Positions 11,117-23,600 of a stretch of 64,000 nucleotides of DNA are shown here, one piece after another (within the stretch, counting starts at the first letter, position 1; each line of letters opens with the position of its first letter). Made by a program: the position numbers and the translations under genes. Under the pieces are notes generated by a model, which did not search any database, was not told where the DNA came from, and saw only the letters and a list, made by a program, of their open reading frames with translations. The stretch is from Rhizopus sp. PT2906 (taxonomy: Eukaryota; Mucoromycota; Mucoromycetes; Mucorales; Rhizopodaceae). The stretch lies in contig JAMYHX010000134.1 in the NCBI GenBank assembly GCA_025529335.1, positions 24,252 to 88,251 of the forward strand, read 5' to 3'.

Positions 11117-12561
11117 GTGTACATCTTGTTGCCAATTGTTCAGTGGCTCATCCCACGTTATACTAAAGAGCCCGTCGAGAGAACCGACGAGGAAAGCAGC
11201 TCTGGGCCCAACAAGCGTAGAAAGCGAACAGTACCTTATGTTTGGTGTACAGAGTTTAGGTGCCATAGATTTGGTACTTGCCGTGATAGGGTCGCCGAAG
11301 GCGTTCGAGTAAAGGGCGATTCTAGTGGTAAGCCTCGCGAACTCCAAAAAGCAAGCAAGAAAACGGACTGTAAAGCTAAATTGAAGGCCACCTGCCTCAA
11401 AAGTGATCCCAACTTTGTCGAGATTGTTCATATTGACGTTCATAATCATGAGATTGGAGGAGCTGAAGATTTGAAGTACCTTCCTCTCTCAAAGAGAAAA
11501 AGGAAATCAAATGCAGCGACTTCGCGAAGGTTGTAGCAAGAGAAACTGTCGAATTGCTATTCAAAAAGACTTTCGCAAGTTCACCAGGGACTTCTTAATG
11601 CTGCCAGAGGACTCCAGCAGTCAAATAGTTCACCAGGATGAAGTATACAATTTGTACAAGATGGTCCAAGAATCATTCTATAGAAAAGCAGTGGACGAGA
11701 AAGAATCTGTAGGCCTTTGGCTTGAAGAATTAAAAGGAAAGAATTACTCCACGTTCAAGCATTCAAATTTTGAAAATGACTTTACCTTCGGTTTCTCTTT
11801 TCCTTGGCAAAAGCAACTTTTGTTGAACAGCATCACGGTATGCCTTGATGCTACTCATTGTGTATCACACATCCAAAGAGGCATCATGCACACAATTGTT
11901 GCCCGTCATCCAGCCATTAGTACAGACTGTCCAGTAGCATATACGTTTACTGAAGATCACTCTATGGCCGCAGTTTCAGTCTTTTCTTTGTGAAGAATGA
12001 CATTGGCGTAACTATCTTGGAAAAGATCAGGGTCGATGTAAGCACCACTGAACATGCAGCAATTACTGCTGTTTATCCTGAAGCAGCTGTTCAGTGGTGC
12101 TTGTTCCATGTCAGCCGTACGTGGATGGGAAAGATCAGAGAACTGATCAAGCTCGAGTCTTTAGCTTTGAACAATCAAGTTCATAGAGCAATCATCACCG
12201 ATTTGAAGGCCTTGATGTGGAAGAAGAACCGGGTGACATTTCTCTTGAGCCTGCTTGCATTCAACATGAAGTACAGCATGCACACCTCCTTCTTGAGCTA
12301 CATGGAGAGAAACTATCTTAGCCGAGAGAAGTTCGTACACTGGTCAGCTGCTTTCCAACCTCAAATTTTTTTCAAACATGGAGACAAACAAACTTCATCG
12401 AAAGCTGGCATAGCCAATTGAAAACAGTTTATCTTGGAAGAAAAAAAAGAAATAGAAGAGTTGACAGGCTCATCAGTGTACTTGTGGATGATGTCAAGCC
12501 TGATTACATCTACAACATCTGCAGGATCACCCTCAATGTTGGTAGAATGGACCCAGAATAG
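11117..12561 (+). pseudogene. Mutator-like (MULE) transposase, frameshifted remnant
   Basis: Coding sense passes through at least four frames: 11117-11536, 11511-11993, 11990-12421 and about 12390-12561. The first holds a FAR1/WRKY-GCM1-type zinc region (VWCTEFRCHRFGTC, later CKAKLKATC and HNHEIGG). The next holds the start of the MULE catalytic core (VCLDATHCVSHIQRG, with the first Asp). The third has the WCLFHVSRTW motif with its conserved C-x2-H. The last has NFIESWHSQLKTVYLGRK, the usual third acidic region, ending at TAG 12559-12561. The order and motifs are those of Mutator-like transposases, so this is a once-complete copy inactivated by frameshifts. I could not find terminal inverted repeats or a target-site duplication by eye. 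It lies in the SEC27-CBF5 interval and breaks neither gene. Confidence 0.85.
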
Positions 12562-12841
12562 AGAAGAAGAAGAGAGTTGGCACTAACTCTAACTTCACAC
12601 AACAACGTAGATGATTTTCATTATAAAATAAATGCGTACTTTTTAAAAGCCATGAGTCAGTCATACATTTAGTCTGGCAGTCCGGTAATCCGGCTTTCTG
12701 AGCGATTTAACTACAGCTTAAAATGTTGGGACATAAGTAAATTGCTTGAAATAAAGTCACATCGTGGCTTTTTTTTTTCCTGAAATTGTTTAAAGGTAAA
12801 TATTTTATTGCGACCTGTCATTCTTCAGACTTTTGTCAATC

Positions 12842-14455
12842 ATGGCCGACGAGACTATTATTAAGCCAACTGCTACAGCACCCAGCATTGACACTTCCAA
12901 GTGGCCACTTCTCTTGAAGGTTAGCTTTACTTTATAACAACTAATGTCTATAACTGTCATTAACTCTTTTGATAGAACTACGATCAACTCAATGTTCGTA
13001 CTGGTCACTACACCCCTATCCCCAGTGGTTCTTCTCCCTTAAAGCGTCCTCTTGGTGAATACATTCGTTATGGTGTCATCAACCTTGACAAGGTAAAAAA
13101 AAAAATACACCATTTAGGGAATTTTGAACTAAATTACCATAGCCTGCCAATCCTTCTTCTCATGAAGTTGTTGCTTGGATCAAGCGTATTCTCCGTGTTG
13201 AAAAGACTGGTCACTCTGGTACTCTTGACCCTAAAGTTACTGGTGGTTTGATTGTTTGTATCGATCGTGCTACTCGCTTAGTTAAATCGCAACAAGGAGC
13301 TGGTAAGGAGTACGTCTGTATTCTCCGCCTCCACGATAAAATTGAAAGTGAAAAGAAGTTGTCACAGGTAAAGTCTTTAGTCAACATGATTTATGTATAT
13401 ACTGACTTCTTTTATAGGCTATTGAAACTTTGACAGGTGCACTCTTCCAACGTCCTCCTCTTATTTCTGCTGTCAAGCGTCAATTGCGTGTCCGTACTAT
13501 TCACGAATCCAAGTTGATCGAATTCGATAACGACCGTCATCTCGCAGTCTTTTGGGCATCCTGTGAAGCTGGTACATACATGCGTACTCTCTGTGTTCAC
13601 TTGGGTCTCTTACTCGGTGTTGGTGGTCATATGCAAGAACTCCGTCGTGTCCGTTCTGGTACAACTTCTGAAAATGTAAGTGGAAATTACTGTTGTTAGT
13701 CAACTTGTTAATCAAGTATATAGGATGATATTGTTACAATGCACGATGTATTAGACGCACAATGGTTATATGACAACACAAAGGATGAAAGCTATCTTCG
13801 TCGTGTGATTCGTCCATTGGAATCTCTTTTGACCAACTATAAGCGTGTTGTTGTAAAGGACAGTGCTGTGAATGCCATTTGTTATGGTGCCAAGTTGATG
13901 ATTCCCGGTCTCTTGCGTTTTGAAAGCGGTATTGAAATTAATGACGAAATTGTCTTGATGACAACAAAGGGTGAAGCTATTGCTCTTGCCTATGCACAAA
14001 TGACAACGGCTGTCATGGCCACATGTGACCACGGTGTGGTTGCTAAGGTGAAGCGTGTTATCATGGAACGTGATACCTATCCTCGTCGATGGGGTTTGGG
14101 CCCTGTTGCTCTTGCCAAGAAGAAGCTCAAGACAGAAGGCAAGCTTGACAAGTATGGTCGTGTGACCGAAGAAACACCCGATATCTGGAAGTCTACCTAT
14201 GTTGATTACTCCAACAACCCAGATGGTAAAGATCCTGCTCCTGTCTTTGGCACACCATCAGAAAAGATTGTTGCCGCTGCTGGTATGGCACCAAAGATCA
14301 CTGTACTTGACGTTGCTAACAAAGATAATGCCGTGAGTGAAAATAATAAGCGTCCTGCTGAACCTGAAAGTGAAGAAAAGGCCACCAAGAAGGCCAAGAA
14401 GGAAAAGAAAGAAAAGAAGAAGGAAAAGAAGGAGAAGAAGAACAAGGATCTCTAA
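12842..14455 (+). CDS. CBF5: Dyskerin-type H/ACA snoRNP pseudouridine synthase, 469 aa
   Basis: Five exons: 12842-12919, 12976-13092, 13143-13367, 13418-13675 and 13724-14455. Introns are 48-56 nt, and all but the last codons are kept in phase 0. The product is the catalytic subunit of box H/ACA ribonucleoproteins, converting uridine to pseudouridine in rRNA and snRNA in the nucleolus. The DKCLD/TruB core carries the catalytic aspartate in GHSGTLDPKVTGGL (about residue 94, close to D95 of yeast Cbf5). ISAVKRQLRVRTIHESKL and GTYMRTLCVHLGLLLG follow, then a PUA domain around residues 270-345 (RVVVKDSAVNAICYGAKLM) and the RDTYPRRWGLGP motif. The tail is Lys/Glu-rich (KKAKKEKKEKKKEKKEKK), as in fungal Cbf5 proteins. 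Nothing is missing. Confidence 0.97.
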
Positions 14456-14926
14456 ATATTTATCTGCATGTGTATAGTCTTTACCTACTTGAATAAAAAA
14501 AAACCAAATTTGTTAATAAAGGAAAAAAATCGCACACCCTTTAATGAAAAAAAAAGGAGGGGTTCGGATTAAAAGAAACTGTAAAGATCATAAAGCATTG
14601 AATAAGAGCATGACAATGACTGACAGCAATTGTAATCATTTCATTATTTAAATGACGCATCGTATGCGGATCATTTTAAAATATAATCCTGGAGTCTAGA
14701 ATTGCTTTTATAAAAATCAATAGAGACTATATGAAGGCAACCCTTAAATGCCATTTTTTTTATCTGTCATGTTACTGCCAGACTTCTTACTATTGTCTAT
14801 TTCCGAGCTGGTCAGTTTGCAATCAAACTTGCATTTTTTAGGTTTATAAATTAAGTCTTTATCCCTTTCTACATTTACACATCCCCCTTTCCTTCCCTCC
14901 TTTTTCTTTCTTTCCTTCCTTCTTCA
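14456..14926. other. Intergenic CBF5-TRK interval with likely promoter
   Basis: The 3' side after CBF5 has AATAAA-like tracts (about 14490-14525). A TATAAA lies at 14845-14850, followed by a pyrimidine-rich leader (cccttccttccctcc) up to the TRK start at 14927. I see no gene. Confidence 0.55.
14845..14850 (+). promoter_or_regulatory. TATA box candidate for the TRK transporter gene
   Basis: TATAAA lies 77 bases upstream of the start codon and is followed by a C/T-rich leader. This is a normal spacing for a fungal core promoter with a short 5' UTR. Confidence 0.4.
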
Positions 14927-17512
14927 ATGTTATCTAAACTATGGAAAACTGTCAAACGATTTTATAATGAACGAGTTCATTTCATTCAATTACACTACTT
15001 GTATATCCTGTTTCTTTCATTGATATGCTCAGCTCTCTTGTACATCAATCCTTACACGAATCTGGACTATATCGACGCTCTTTTTATGGCAACATCTGCA
15101 ACAACTAATACCGGTCTAAATACCATTGCTCTTTCCTCCTTATCCACCTCACAACTCTGTATTATCTATCTAGGATCCTTCTTGAGCTCTCATATCATGA
15201 TATCAACTGCGGTTGTCATCGTTCGGAAACATTATTTCTCAAAACGATTTGAAGATGTTCTCTTGTTCAACAAAGCACAACATATACGAGAAGTCAATCA
15301 AAGAAAGTTTGAAAGAAACGTTCAGCAAGTTGTAGGCCATCAACAACAGAACTTGAGAAAGCCATTGCGCAAGAGATTGTCGTTTTTATCCGTCAGATCA
15401 CAGCAAAAGAGCGAACAAGAGCCAAACGAGAACGGACGATGTAGAAGTATGATAAATTTGTCAGGATTCTTGTTTCAAACACAAAAGCCGTGCTCCATTG
15501 ATGATGATATTCGGGATTATCCTAATAATAATGATTGCTTATTTCAGGAATCCAACAAGTCTTCGCTTAAAGAAGATAAAGAAAGTACTAATTCTTCAAG
15601 CAGCCAATGTTCTTATTTGACCAAAGAAGAACCTGACCAAATGCAAGATGCTTTACTTCACGTAAATCGGAAATCAAGCTCATCAGAGGATGTTCAACGT
15701 GGAACTAGTCAGGAAGAGAACTGTAACACCAATAAGCACCAGGATACGCTTACGACAGATGGTGTTGGTACCATGTGGAGCAACCAAAATATCATATTTG
15801 CAGGAGATATTGAGCAACAAAGAGAAATTGCACGTAAAAGGCTAGAGAAGGAAAGACAGTGTGAAGACATGATGCACAAGATTGCAAACAATGAAAACCC
15901 ACTGTGCACAAGCAGCGGCCATAGTACGGGAGATAGCATAACTATTGTTAATATTGATGTTGGATGTAATGATGACGAGAACATCAAATTGATCAAGCGA
16001 GGACCTATTCATAAAAGCGAACTGACACGAGAACAGAGATATAGACTAGGAGGAGCAGAATATAGAGCTCTGGATCTCTTGTCGCGGTTGGTGCCCATGT
16101 ATTATATCTTCTTCATAGTTGGGTTTGGATTCATCATTCGTTCATACATCGCATTGTCTCCATATGTTCAAAGCGTACTTTTGAATGACAAGTATGAATC
16201 AATCAATGCATGGGGCTTTTCCTTTTTCACAAGCCTGGCATCATTCAACAATCTGGGATTAAGTCAACTTGACGAAAGCATGCAGCCCTTCGAGAAGGCT
16301 CCATTTATGCTCTTTCTGATCATGGTGCTTATTCTAGCGGGAAATACAGCCTATGCGATATTGCTACGACTTATTATATGGGTCATGTACAAAACAACCC
16401 CTCAATCTTATTACATGCGACGAGAGACACTCAAATATCTCCTAGACCATCCTCGTCGCTGCTACACAACCTTGTTTCCATCCTATCAGACCAAATGGTT
16501 ATTGGTCGTCTTGGTTGGAATAACTCTTGCAGAGTTTATCAGTTTCGTCGCGTTGAATTATTGGCTACCTGTGTTGGAAGGTGTAAGCTGGGGAACATGT
16601 ATACTCGATGGATTATTTCAATCAGTGACTACGCGAAGTGGTAAGTTTTACACATTAGGAAGCTAGAGATCATTTGATCAATTCATATTGTATCAAAGCT
16701 GGTTATAGCGTTGTTGATTTGATGAATCTCAATCCTGGAACACAAATTACGTATATTGTTGCAATGTATATCAGCGTATATCCTGTCGCCATTTTAATGC
16801 GAAATAGTAACGTGTATCAAGTAATGAGTAGCCTAGTTCATGTTAAATACTATGTGATCTAATATATATATATATATATATATATTGAATTAGGAACGCG
16901 CATTAGGAATCTATAGTAGAAATAATGAAAACGAAGGCTTTGATATAGAAAGTAGCAATTCCATGCCATTTAACCGACTTCGACGTACCAATACTGCCAG
17001 CAGTGTCGTCACCGCATCTCGTAGAGCGTTCAGAGGACCAGATTTTTATGTGAGGACGCAAATTCAGAGACAATTGACGAGCGAAATATGTTGGGTTATA
17101 GTTTGTATATTTGTTATATGCGTAGTAGAAACCAAAGAAATCATGTCGCCATCACCCATCACAATGTCAACTGTGATATATGAGTGTGTGTCAGCCTTTG
17201 GAAATATTGGTTCTTCTATTGGGTATCCAAACACACCAACATCTCAGGTTGCACAATATCATCCAATTAGCAAATTCGCATTGATTATATTAATGTACAG
17301 AGGACGCCACAGGGGTAAGTTAGCAAAGATGGAGATGGATGATAGACTATTGACGCTTTGATTTAGGTCTTCCTGCCGCTATTGATAGAGCAGTCCTGTT
17401 ACCGTCTGAACAGCTTGAACAAAAGGAAGAGGAGGATGACATGCTAAGGAAGAGGACTAGTTCTTATGGAGATGTATCTCCTCAAGATTATTATAGATGT
17501 CGAACCCTTTAA
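14927..17512 (+). CDS. TRK-family potassium transporter, 800 aa
   Basis: Four exons: 14927-16640, 16699-16820, 16894-17314 and 17367-17512. The product is a plasma-membrane K+ uptake protein of the fungal Trk/HKT class, built from four M1-P-M2 units. The pore loops are visible: ATSATTNTGLNTI, FTSLASFNNLGLSQLDES, FQSVTTRSAGYSVVDL and VSAFGNIGSSIGYPN. Each keeps a central glycine of the selectivity filter. Between the first and second units lies a long, hydrophilic, Ser/Gln-rich cytoplasmic loop (about residues 105-360), as in yeast Trk1. Length compares well with fungal Trk2/Trk1 proteins. The intron after VYQ contains a long TA run. The C-terminus is acidic and short. Whether it is high- or low-affinity cannot be read from sequence. 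Confidence 0.93.
16862..16885. repeat. (TA)n microsatellite inside a TRK intron
   Basis: There are about twelve TA units within the 73-nt second intron (16821-16893). The repeat enlarges an otherwise typical short intron and is likely length-variable between strains. Confidence 0.9.
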
Positions 17513-17698
17513 CTTTTGTATTTATTATTAAAAACTGTAAACTTGCTTGTTTGAGTTTGCATTGTTTTGCTAAATTTGGCATTAATCTGTGGTTCAGACA
17601 AACTCCGAGTAAATTCTCATACAATTGAAGCTGATGCTCCTTTTCACCTCTTTCTTCTTTTTTTTTTTTTTTTTTAAAATAAAATAAAATAAAATAAA
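17513..17698. other. Short TRK-NBR1 interval
   Basis: It contains a 3' flank, then a C/T-rich tract, an uninterrupted T run (17658-17675) and five AAAAT units leading into the NBR1-like start codon. Confidence 0.6.
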
Positions 17699-17700
17699 AT
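17676..17700. repeat. AAAAT x5 tandem repeat abutting a start codon
   Basis: Five perfect AAAAT units end at 17700. The last AT plus the following G forms the ATG at 17699 used for the NBR1-like gene. Preceded by an 18-nt T run, it probably lies in the 5' UTR or core promoter. Confidence 0.85.
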
Positions 17701-20559
17701 GAGATATTGTTACTTCAAAATAAAGAGCAATAATCCTCCTTTAACAAAAATAGTAAAAGTTATGGATAACCGTATCCATGACATGTATCTCTTATTAAAA
17801 GGACAGGTCATTTAAAAAACATCCTAGCTAAATGTTCATTTGTAGTCTAATAATAAATACTATACTAGGTCCGAGAAGCCTTTCAGTTTCCAGACAGCAT
17901 TGACTTCGCTTTTCTTTATAAAGACGAAGATGGCGACACTATAATTATATCTGATCATAAACAGCTATGTTATCTACTTGAACTTGGCAGAAGGTGCAGA
18001 GGTGGCTATTATCCTCTCACCATCATGTTTGATCAATACGAACAGTCCACTACTCAAGATGATCACAGAGATATATTTGATGAATCATCTACAACTGGAT
18101 CCGCAGTCGAGTCAGTAGCTGGATCAATTCAATCAATATTATCCAGCTTTGAATCAAGCTTATCAGGTTTCCAGTCCAACTTGGAAAGAAACGTACAAAA
18201 TATATCATCTATGTTGGAGAAGAACGTACAGAATATCGCGTCGACTGTAGAGAGGAACGTACAGACGATCACATCTACAGTTGAAAAAAATGTGTCTTCA
18301 GTAGAAAAGAATGTTGCAAGGACTACGAATGAAAATGTTGAGTTGATTATTAAGTCAGCAGCACAACTTTATAACTCTATTGCTTCCAACAAGACAACCC
18401 CTACCTTTAACGAAAACCTTCAATTTGATGTGATCTGTAATGGATGTTATTCTCTTATAAGAGGGTAATAACTTACAGCTACTATTTCCCATTAATTATT
18501 CACTCTTTTTTCTTTTTATTATAGACAAAGATGGAGATGTGAAACATGCGACGACTTTGATTTATGCAGCGCTTGCAAGTGCCGAATGACTCATCCTGAA
18601 CATACTTTCAAACTTATAAAAGATGATATAAAGACTGATATTACATTCATATGTGATTGCTGTGACACTGATATTGTGGGAATACGGCATACCTGCAATG
18701 CTTGTCCAGGTGAGTAAAAATGGGAAAGTAGAAAGCAGTAATATTTAATATTTTTTTGAATACTAGATTTTGACCTTTGTAATGTATGCTTTGAATCCGT
18801 GCATGAAAATCATCCACCAAACCATACATTTACTACCCGTCTTGTCGGCAGTTTGCCAAGAAAAGGCAAAACAAAGCCAAAAGCATCTGATACTCAGACT
18901 TTAGCTTCCGTAGTACAGCATCCAAATATCCTATGTGATTGTTGTGACTCCAACATCACAGGTATCCGATATAAAGTAAGTGATTTTTGAAATTACTTCT
19001 AAAATCACAACTAAATCATGGTTTGATGCTAGTGTGGACACTGTCCCGATTACGACTTATGTGAAAAATGTGAAGAAAAATCACAAACAATCCATGACAA
19101 GAGTCATGTGTTTCTCAAAATAAGAACACCAATCGTTGGGGCTACAACTCGTCCACTCTTACCAAAATTTAGGACACCCAAAAATGTATCCTCTCGTCAT
19201 CGTTCTGCTGTAGAGAAGCCAGACGAGACGGCCGGTAAGAAGAAACCTCTTGTAGCTGTCAGTCAGCCTCCGATCGAGGTCAAACCAACAGAAATGGAAA
19301 ATCCAGTTCGAAGGCCGACAGCACGCGCAGTATCTTCAGGTATACAAGAGAGACTTCAAGCTGAACATGAAGCAAAAGTTAGGCAAAGAATGGCCATTGA
19401 ACGACCAGCCTATGCAACCTCAACCATTCATGAAAATGCTCCAGAGTATGACAAACCAGAAGACATTCATTCACTGCGCAGCGTTCAATCAGAGAAACAC
19501 ACATTATCAGACATATCAGAATCCCCGAACTTGAAGCAATCTTATCAAGTGCCTAAACAAGAAAAGAAGGAAACACCATCTGAAGCGACAGCCGAAGAAA
19601 GACCAAATATATCTTCCCAATTTCTGGCTGATCTTAATGTCCCGGATGGAACCGTATTTGTACCAAATAAGCACTTCATTAAGGTAATAATAGTGTTCAT
19701 CCTTTTATGAACCATATACTAACTTTATCACTCACAGATGTGGAAAGTCAAAAACAATGGTAATGTTCAATGGCCGGCTGGATCTCGCCTACTGTTCAAT
19801 GGTGGCAATATCTTTAAGCCTTACCCTATGTCCTATCCAGAAGGATTTACCCTTCCAGCTCTTGCTCCCAATGAAGAAGCATGTATTACTGCTGAGCTTC
19901 AAGCACCTGATGCACCTGGTAATTACACCAGCTACTTCTGCTTTGCTACACCAGATGGTATTCGCTTTGGTGATGAATTGTGGTGCGACATTAAAGTTGC
20001 AGAGGATTTTGTTGATCAAACCAACAATCATGACATGATTTATCCTACTATTTCGACTACTCATGAACATCACGATGATCACTCAACAGCAACCAGTACC
20101 GACAGAACCACGTTTGACGATCATTTGGAAAGTCATGGTAGCAGCCCCGTCATATCAGAACTTCACTTTAGCTCTGAGGAATTCGTTGATGATCATACCC
20201 ACTCAAAGCATAGCAGTGGAGAAGATGAATATGAAGTCGAGTCTGTCGCAAGTCAAGAATCATATCTAGTAGTAGAAACTGAGCAGCATGAGGAAAATGA
20301 ACAAGTATCAAATAGTTATGAGTCTATTATGACGATCAAGAAGGAAGATGATGCATTGAACACAGAATTCAAGTATAAAGATGAACTTCAAAGAATTCGT
20401 GAAATGGTAATACAGTCATGGCAAACTAAGAAAAACTTTCTAAACTAATAGATTTTGAACTAGGGTTTTCGCTGCGATGATTTAGCGATGCAATATCTGA
20501 TGATGTATAATGGAGATATCGATGAAGTACTTTCTATTCTCGTAGAAGTACTCTCTTAA
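17699..20559 (+). CDS. NBR1-type selective autophagy receptor, 837 aa
   Basis: Seven exons: 17699-17806, 17869-18464, 18525-18709, 18767-18975, 19033-19683, 19738-20406 and 20464-20559. The product is a cargo receptor linking ubiquitinated or other cargo to Atg8 membranes. Domains in order: PB1 (about 1-90, FLYKDEDGDTIIIS); an 11-residue-repeat helical stretch (about 118-185); three ZZ zinc fingers (CNGCYSLIRG..., CDCCDTDIVGIRH..., CDCCDSNITGIRYKC...); a linker; the NBR1 four-Trp (FW) domain (about 572-675, MWKVKNNGNVQWPAGSRL and GDELWCDI); an acidic region with a candidate LIR, ESYLVVE (Tyr about 759); and a C-terminal UBA (GFRCDDLAMQYLMMYNGDID). This is the NBR1/Nbr1/Joti architecture with three ZZ modules. 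The first intron has an unusual GTCATT donor. The last intron is easily missed; reading through it removes the UBA. Confidence 0.92.
18181..18300 (+). repeat. 33-nt coding repeat (11-residue units) in the NBR1-like gene
   Basis: Units start at 18181, 18214, 18247 and 18280, each encoding an LERNVQNISSM-like 11-mer (LEKNVQNIAST, VERNVQTITST, VEKNV...). More diverged 11-mers precede them. The period gives an amphipathic 11/3 helix. Confidence 0.85.
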
Positions 20560-20661
20560 TTTGCCTCCCCTTTTCTATCCAGATCTTTTTATTTATTTCT
20601 TTTTTTCTAGTAAATTTTTAAAAAGCCTTTCTATATTCTTTTCTATTTTGTAAGTCCTATT

Positions 20662-23600
20662 TCATGTATTCAAAATATCCCATGCGACTGCCGCATAATC
20701 AACAGATTCAATTTCTAAAGCCCGGAGTTTTGGTTTTGGTCTTTCCAATGTACTTTGTGCGGCTCTTTCTTCAGACATATGCTCACAATATATGAAAATA
20801 GATCCCTTTTTGGCATTGTAAAATATTGATTGTAGTTCTTTTTGATCGTTGCTTGAGGTATATGAAATCATGCCGTGTTTAGCAACGTACTGCTTGAAGC
20901 ACTCTTGTGATTCCTGATTCAGCTGCAGCATACGAAAAACAAGGCGCTCCCCTTCGACGCAGACGGTTCCAGGTATTGTCCCGTCACTGATGTCCACTTC
21001 AGCATTAGCGAACAGTACATAACCCGGATCGGTATGACAATTTGTACATTCGTTTTCCTTATAAACTGAACGGCATCTTGTGCATCTTGCTGTTGTATAG
21101 AATTTGACGATGTTGGTTATAGAACATAATATTCGATGGACACCGTGCATATGATCGTTACATTCGTATGGAACAAAGCATGATAAACTCGTTGTCGTTT
21201 TATAGGATGATGTCACAGAGGGTTCACGTAGAGAATTTGTGTTGACTACCTCTACAGTGGAATGTTTATCCGCCTTGTAAAACGTTTTCCCTCTAATGTC
21301 ACCGATTTTCTTTAATGTTACATGTTTAATGATCACATAGGCACCAGGGATTAATCCTAGAGGGTATCTTACGCGATCCAAATCAAGGTATATACCTACT
21401 GTTTCAAGAGTATAGGGTTGGCGAAGGCGTACGTATAGTTTTCGTTTAGATACGCCTGTTCCTACTTTAAATTTTCCAAACATCGCTGCTGCATTCTCTG
21501 TCCCAGTCAACCCTGTGTCGCGCTCTATTTGAAAACTCTTGTCGACTATGATTCCCTTTACGCTGATACGATTGCTTGGTCCAGCCTGCACATTTACTAG
21601 CTCAGAGATATCATGAATTACATTTGAAAGACGAGGGGTTTCTGTTGCGATTTCACTATAGTAAAGTTTGATGCAAGATGATGGGCCAAATCCGTCCTCC
21701 ACTTGAATATGAATAGGATAAAATGCATGCTCTTGTACATCTAGTTCTTGAGAATAGCTGTTGAGTGGCCCTCTGAGTATATACCATCGGTCTGGTTTTA
21801 ATCTTGGTTTGTACTTTAGGCTTCCCTTTCTTGAACTGAGTCTTAGCATATAGTGTCTTTTGTTAACTGATGAATAATTTAGGGTATATGCATCACAATC
21901 AATACTTGACTCTAGCCATGAATTGGTTTGTGTTAGCTTTGTAGGATAAATACGTAGTATATAAATGACGTGGTACACGCTGTCACTTAGCTGCTGCTGA
22001 TGTAGTTCGTTTGGGACAGAGAAACGCGAGATGCCATGGGAGCTAATCAGTGGGCGACAAAAGAACGTCAACTTGACATGACCATATGTCTCAACAAGAA
22101 AGATATCATCATTGGCGCAGATCAAGTGTTCAAAAGTGACTGAGCTGCTTTCGTTAATATTAGAATACAGCATATCTTCCTTAATGTAACGAACTCGCTT
22201 GAGCAAGTATAGGCCTTCTTGTAGCCATTCTTCTGCTTGATTAGAGATGAGAATGGGCATCTGGTGATTATCATCCATGAAATACAATGTACCGTCATAT
22301 GCAGCAAGAATAAGTCCCAAGGCACTGTAACCAAAGGAGTGCTCATTAAATTCGGCGGTAAATAGGGGAACCGGAAGAAAATTTGAGCCACCAGTAGATC
22401 CTATACTTGATAGAGGGCTTGATTCTTTGGCGGTTGTTTGCAGGTGCGGTAGTATGGAAGATAGTGTCGAGAATGATCTCAGGCAAATGGTATAGTTATT
22501 CAAGCTTTCTTTTGTATTGTAAACGTCATCTAAGATAGTACATCCAGCGTCATGTTTGAGAAACTTTACGATGTGATTTTCATACGCTGATCCAACGCTT
22601 CTGAATAAGTGATGCTCAAGACTACATGCTAGTTTGAAGGGTTCCAGGACTATCTTTAATTCCGTTTTCAAGAAGGCGAATATTTCCATAACATGCAGTA
22701 ACCTTGGAGTATTCATATAAAGCAATTCATTGGCAGAAAAGGGCCAGCGCGTGGTCTGCATAAGTTCGCAATGGTCTGGGAAACAATTAATTTGTACATG
22801 ACTTTTATAGCAGGCAACAATAACACTGTAGCTGGGCCTTAGGCCAATTTCCCACAGGTGCTGAAAGAGATAGCTATCTGCTCCGTCTTCTGGCTGCACA
22901 TGTATCTTATGCACATGATCTAGTCTAAGCAAGGTTGATACGCGAAATGGGCGAGCTCTATCGTACTTGGGAGTGTTGAATAAGCAAATGATTTCCCCAT
23001 TTTCTATTTCGTATATTCCAAGGGAAATATCAACTACACGTTTGATCTGGCAGTCTATGCTTATAGTGCCATCAAGTGCTTCCGAATGAATTATTGGCGG
23101 ACGTGTTGGGCTATATGTTCTGTAGTGATAAGTGGAGATCATTTGAACGGAGGACATAATGTTGTCATATATAAACACTGGCACATTCTGCTCAAGTGTA
23201 TCAAGAATTGAGCTGGCTGGCGTAGAATGTATGTGCTGAAAGGCGTAAAAGCATCCAATTCTAAACATGGGATAGTATTCGACCAAGCTTATTTCTTTGA
23301 AAAATATTGTGATTGAAGCAGACAAGTCTTCTTCCGGAGCAAGCTGAATGAAGAAGGTTGCAGGGCAGTCAGGTTGATCGTACAGTCTGGAGATAGCCGT
23401 TACTTTTCCTAAAACATGAACAGATTCGCCTACAGAAGCTGTTTGTAGTAGCTATATATAAAAGATAAGTCATTTTCTCTATAAACGCGTGCACAGCCAT
23501 TCATTATGCCAACACATACCTGATCAGGAGTAACTAATGATGGATTACATATCAAAGAGTCTGTGAATTTTTGATCATCCAATTGTAAGCACTCTTCGAG

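Noticed and set aside
11009..11449. 146-codon minus-strand frame
   Set aside because: It lies antisense to the zinc-finger part of the Mutator-like remnant and has no domain; it is a shadow.
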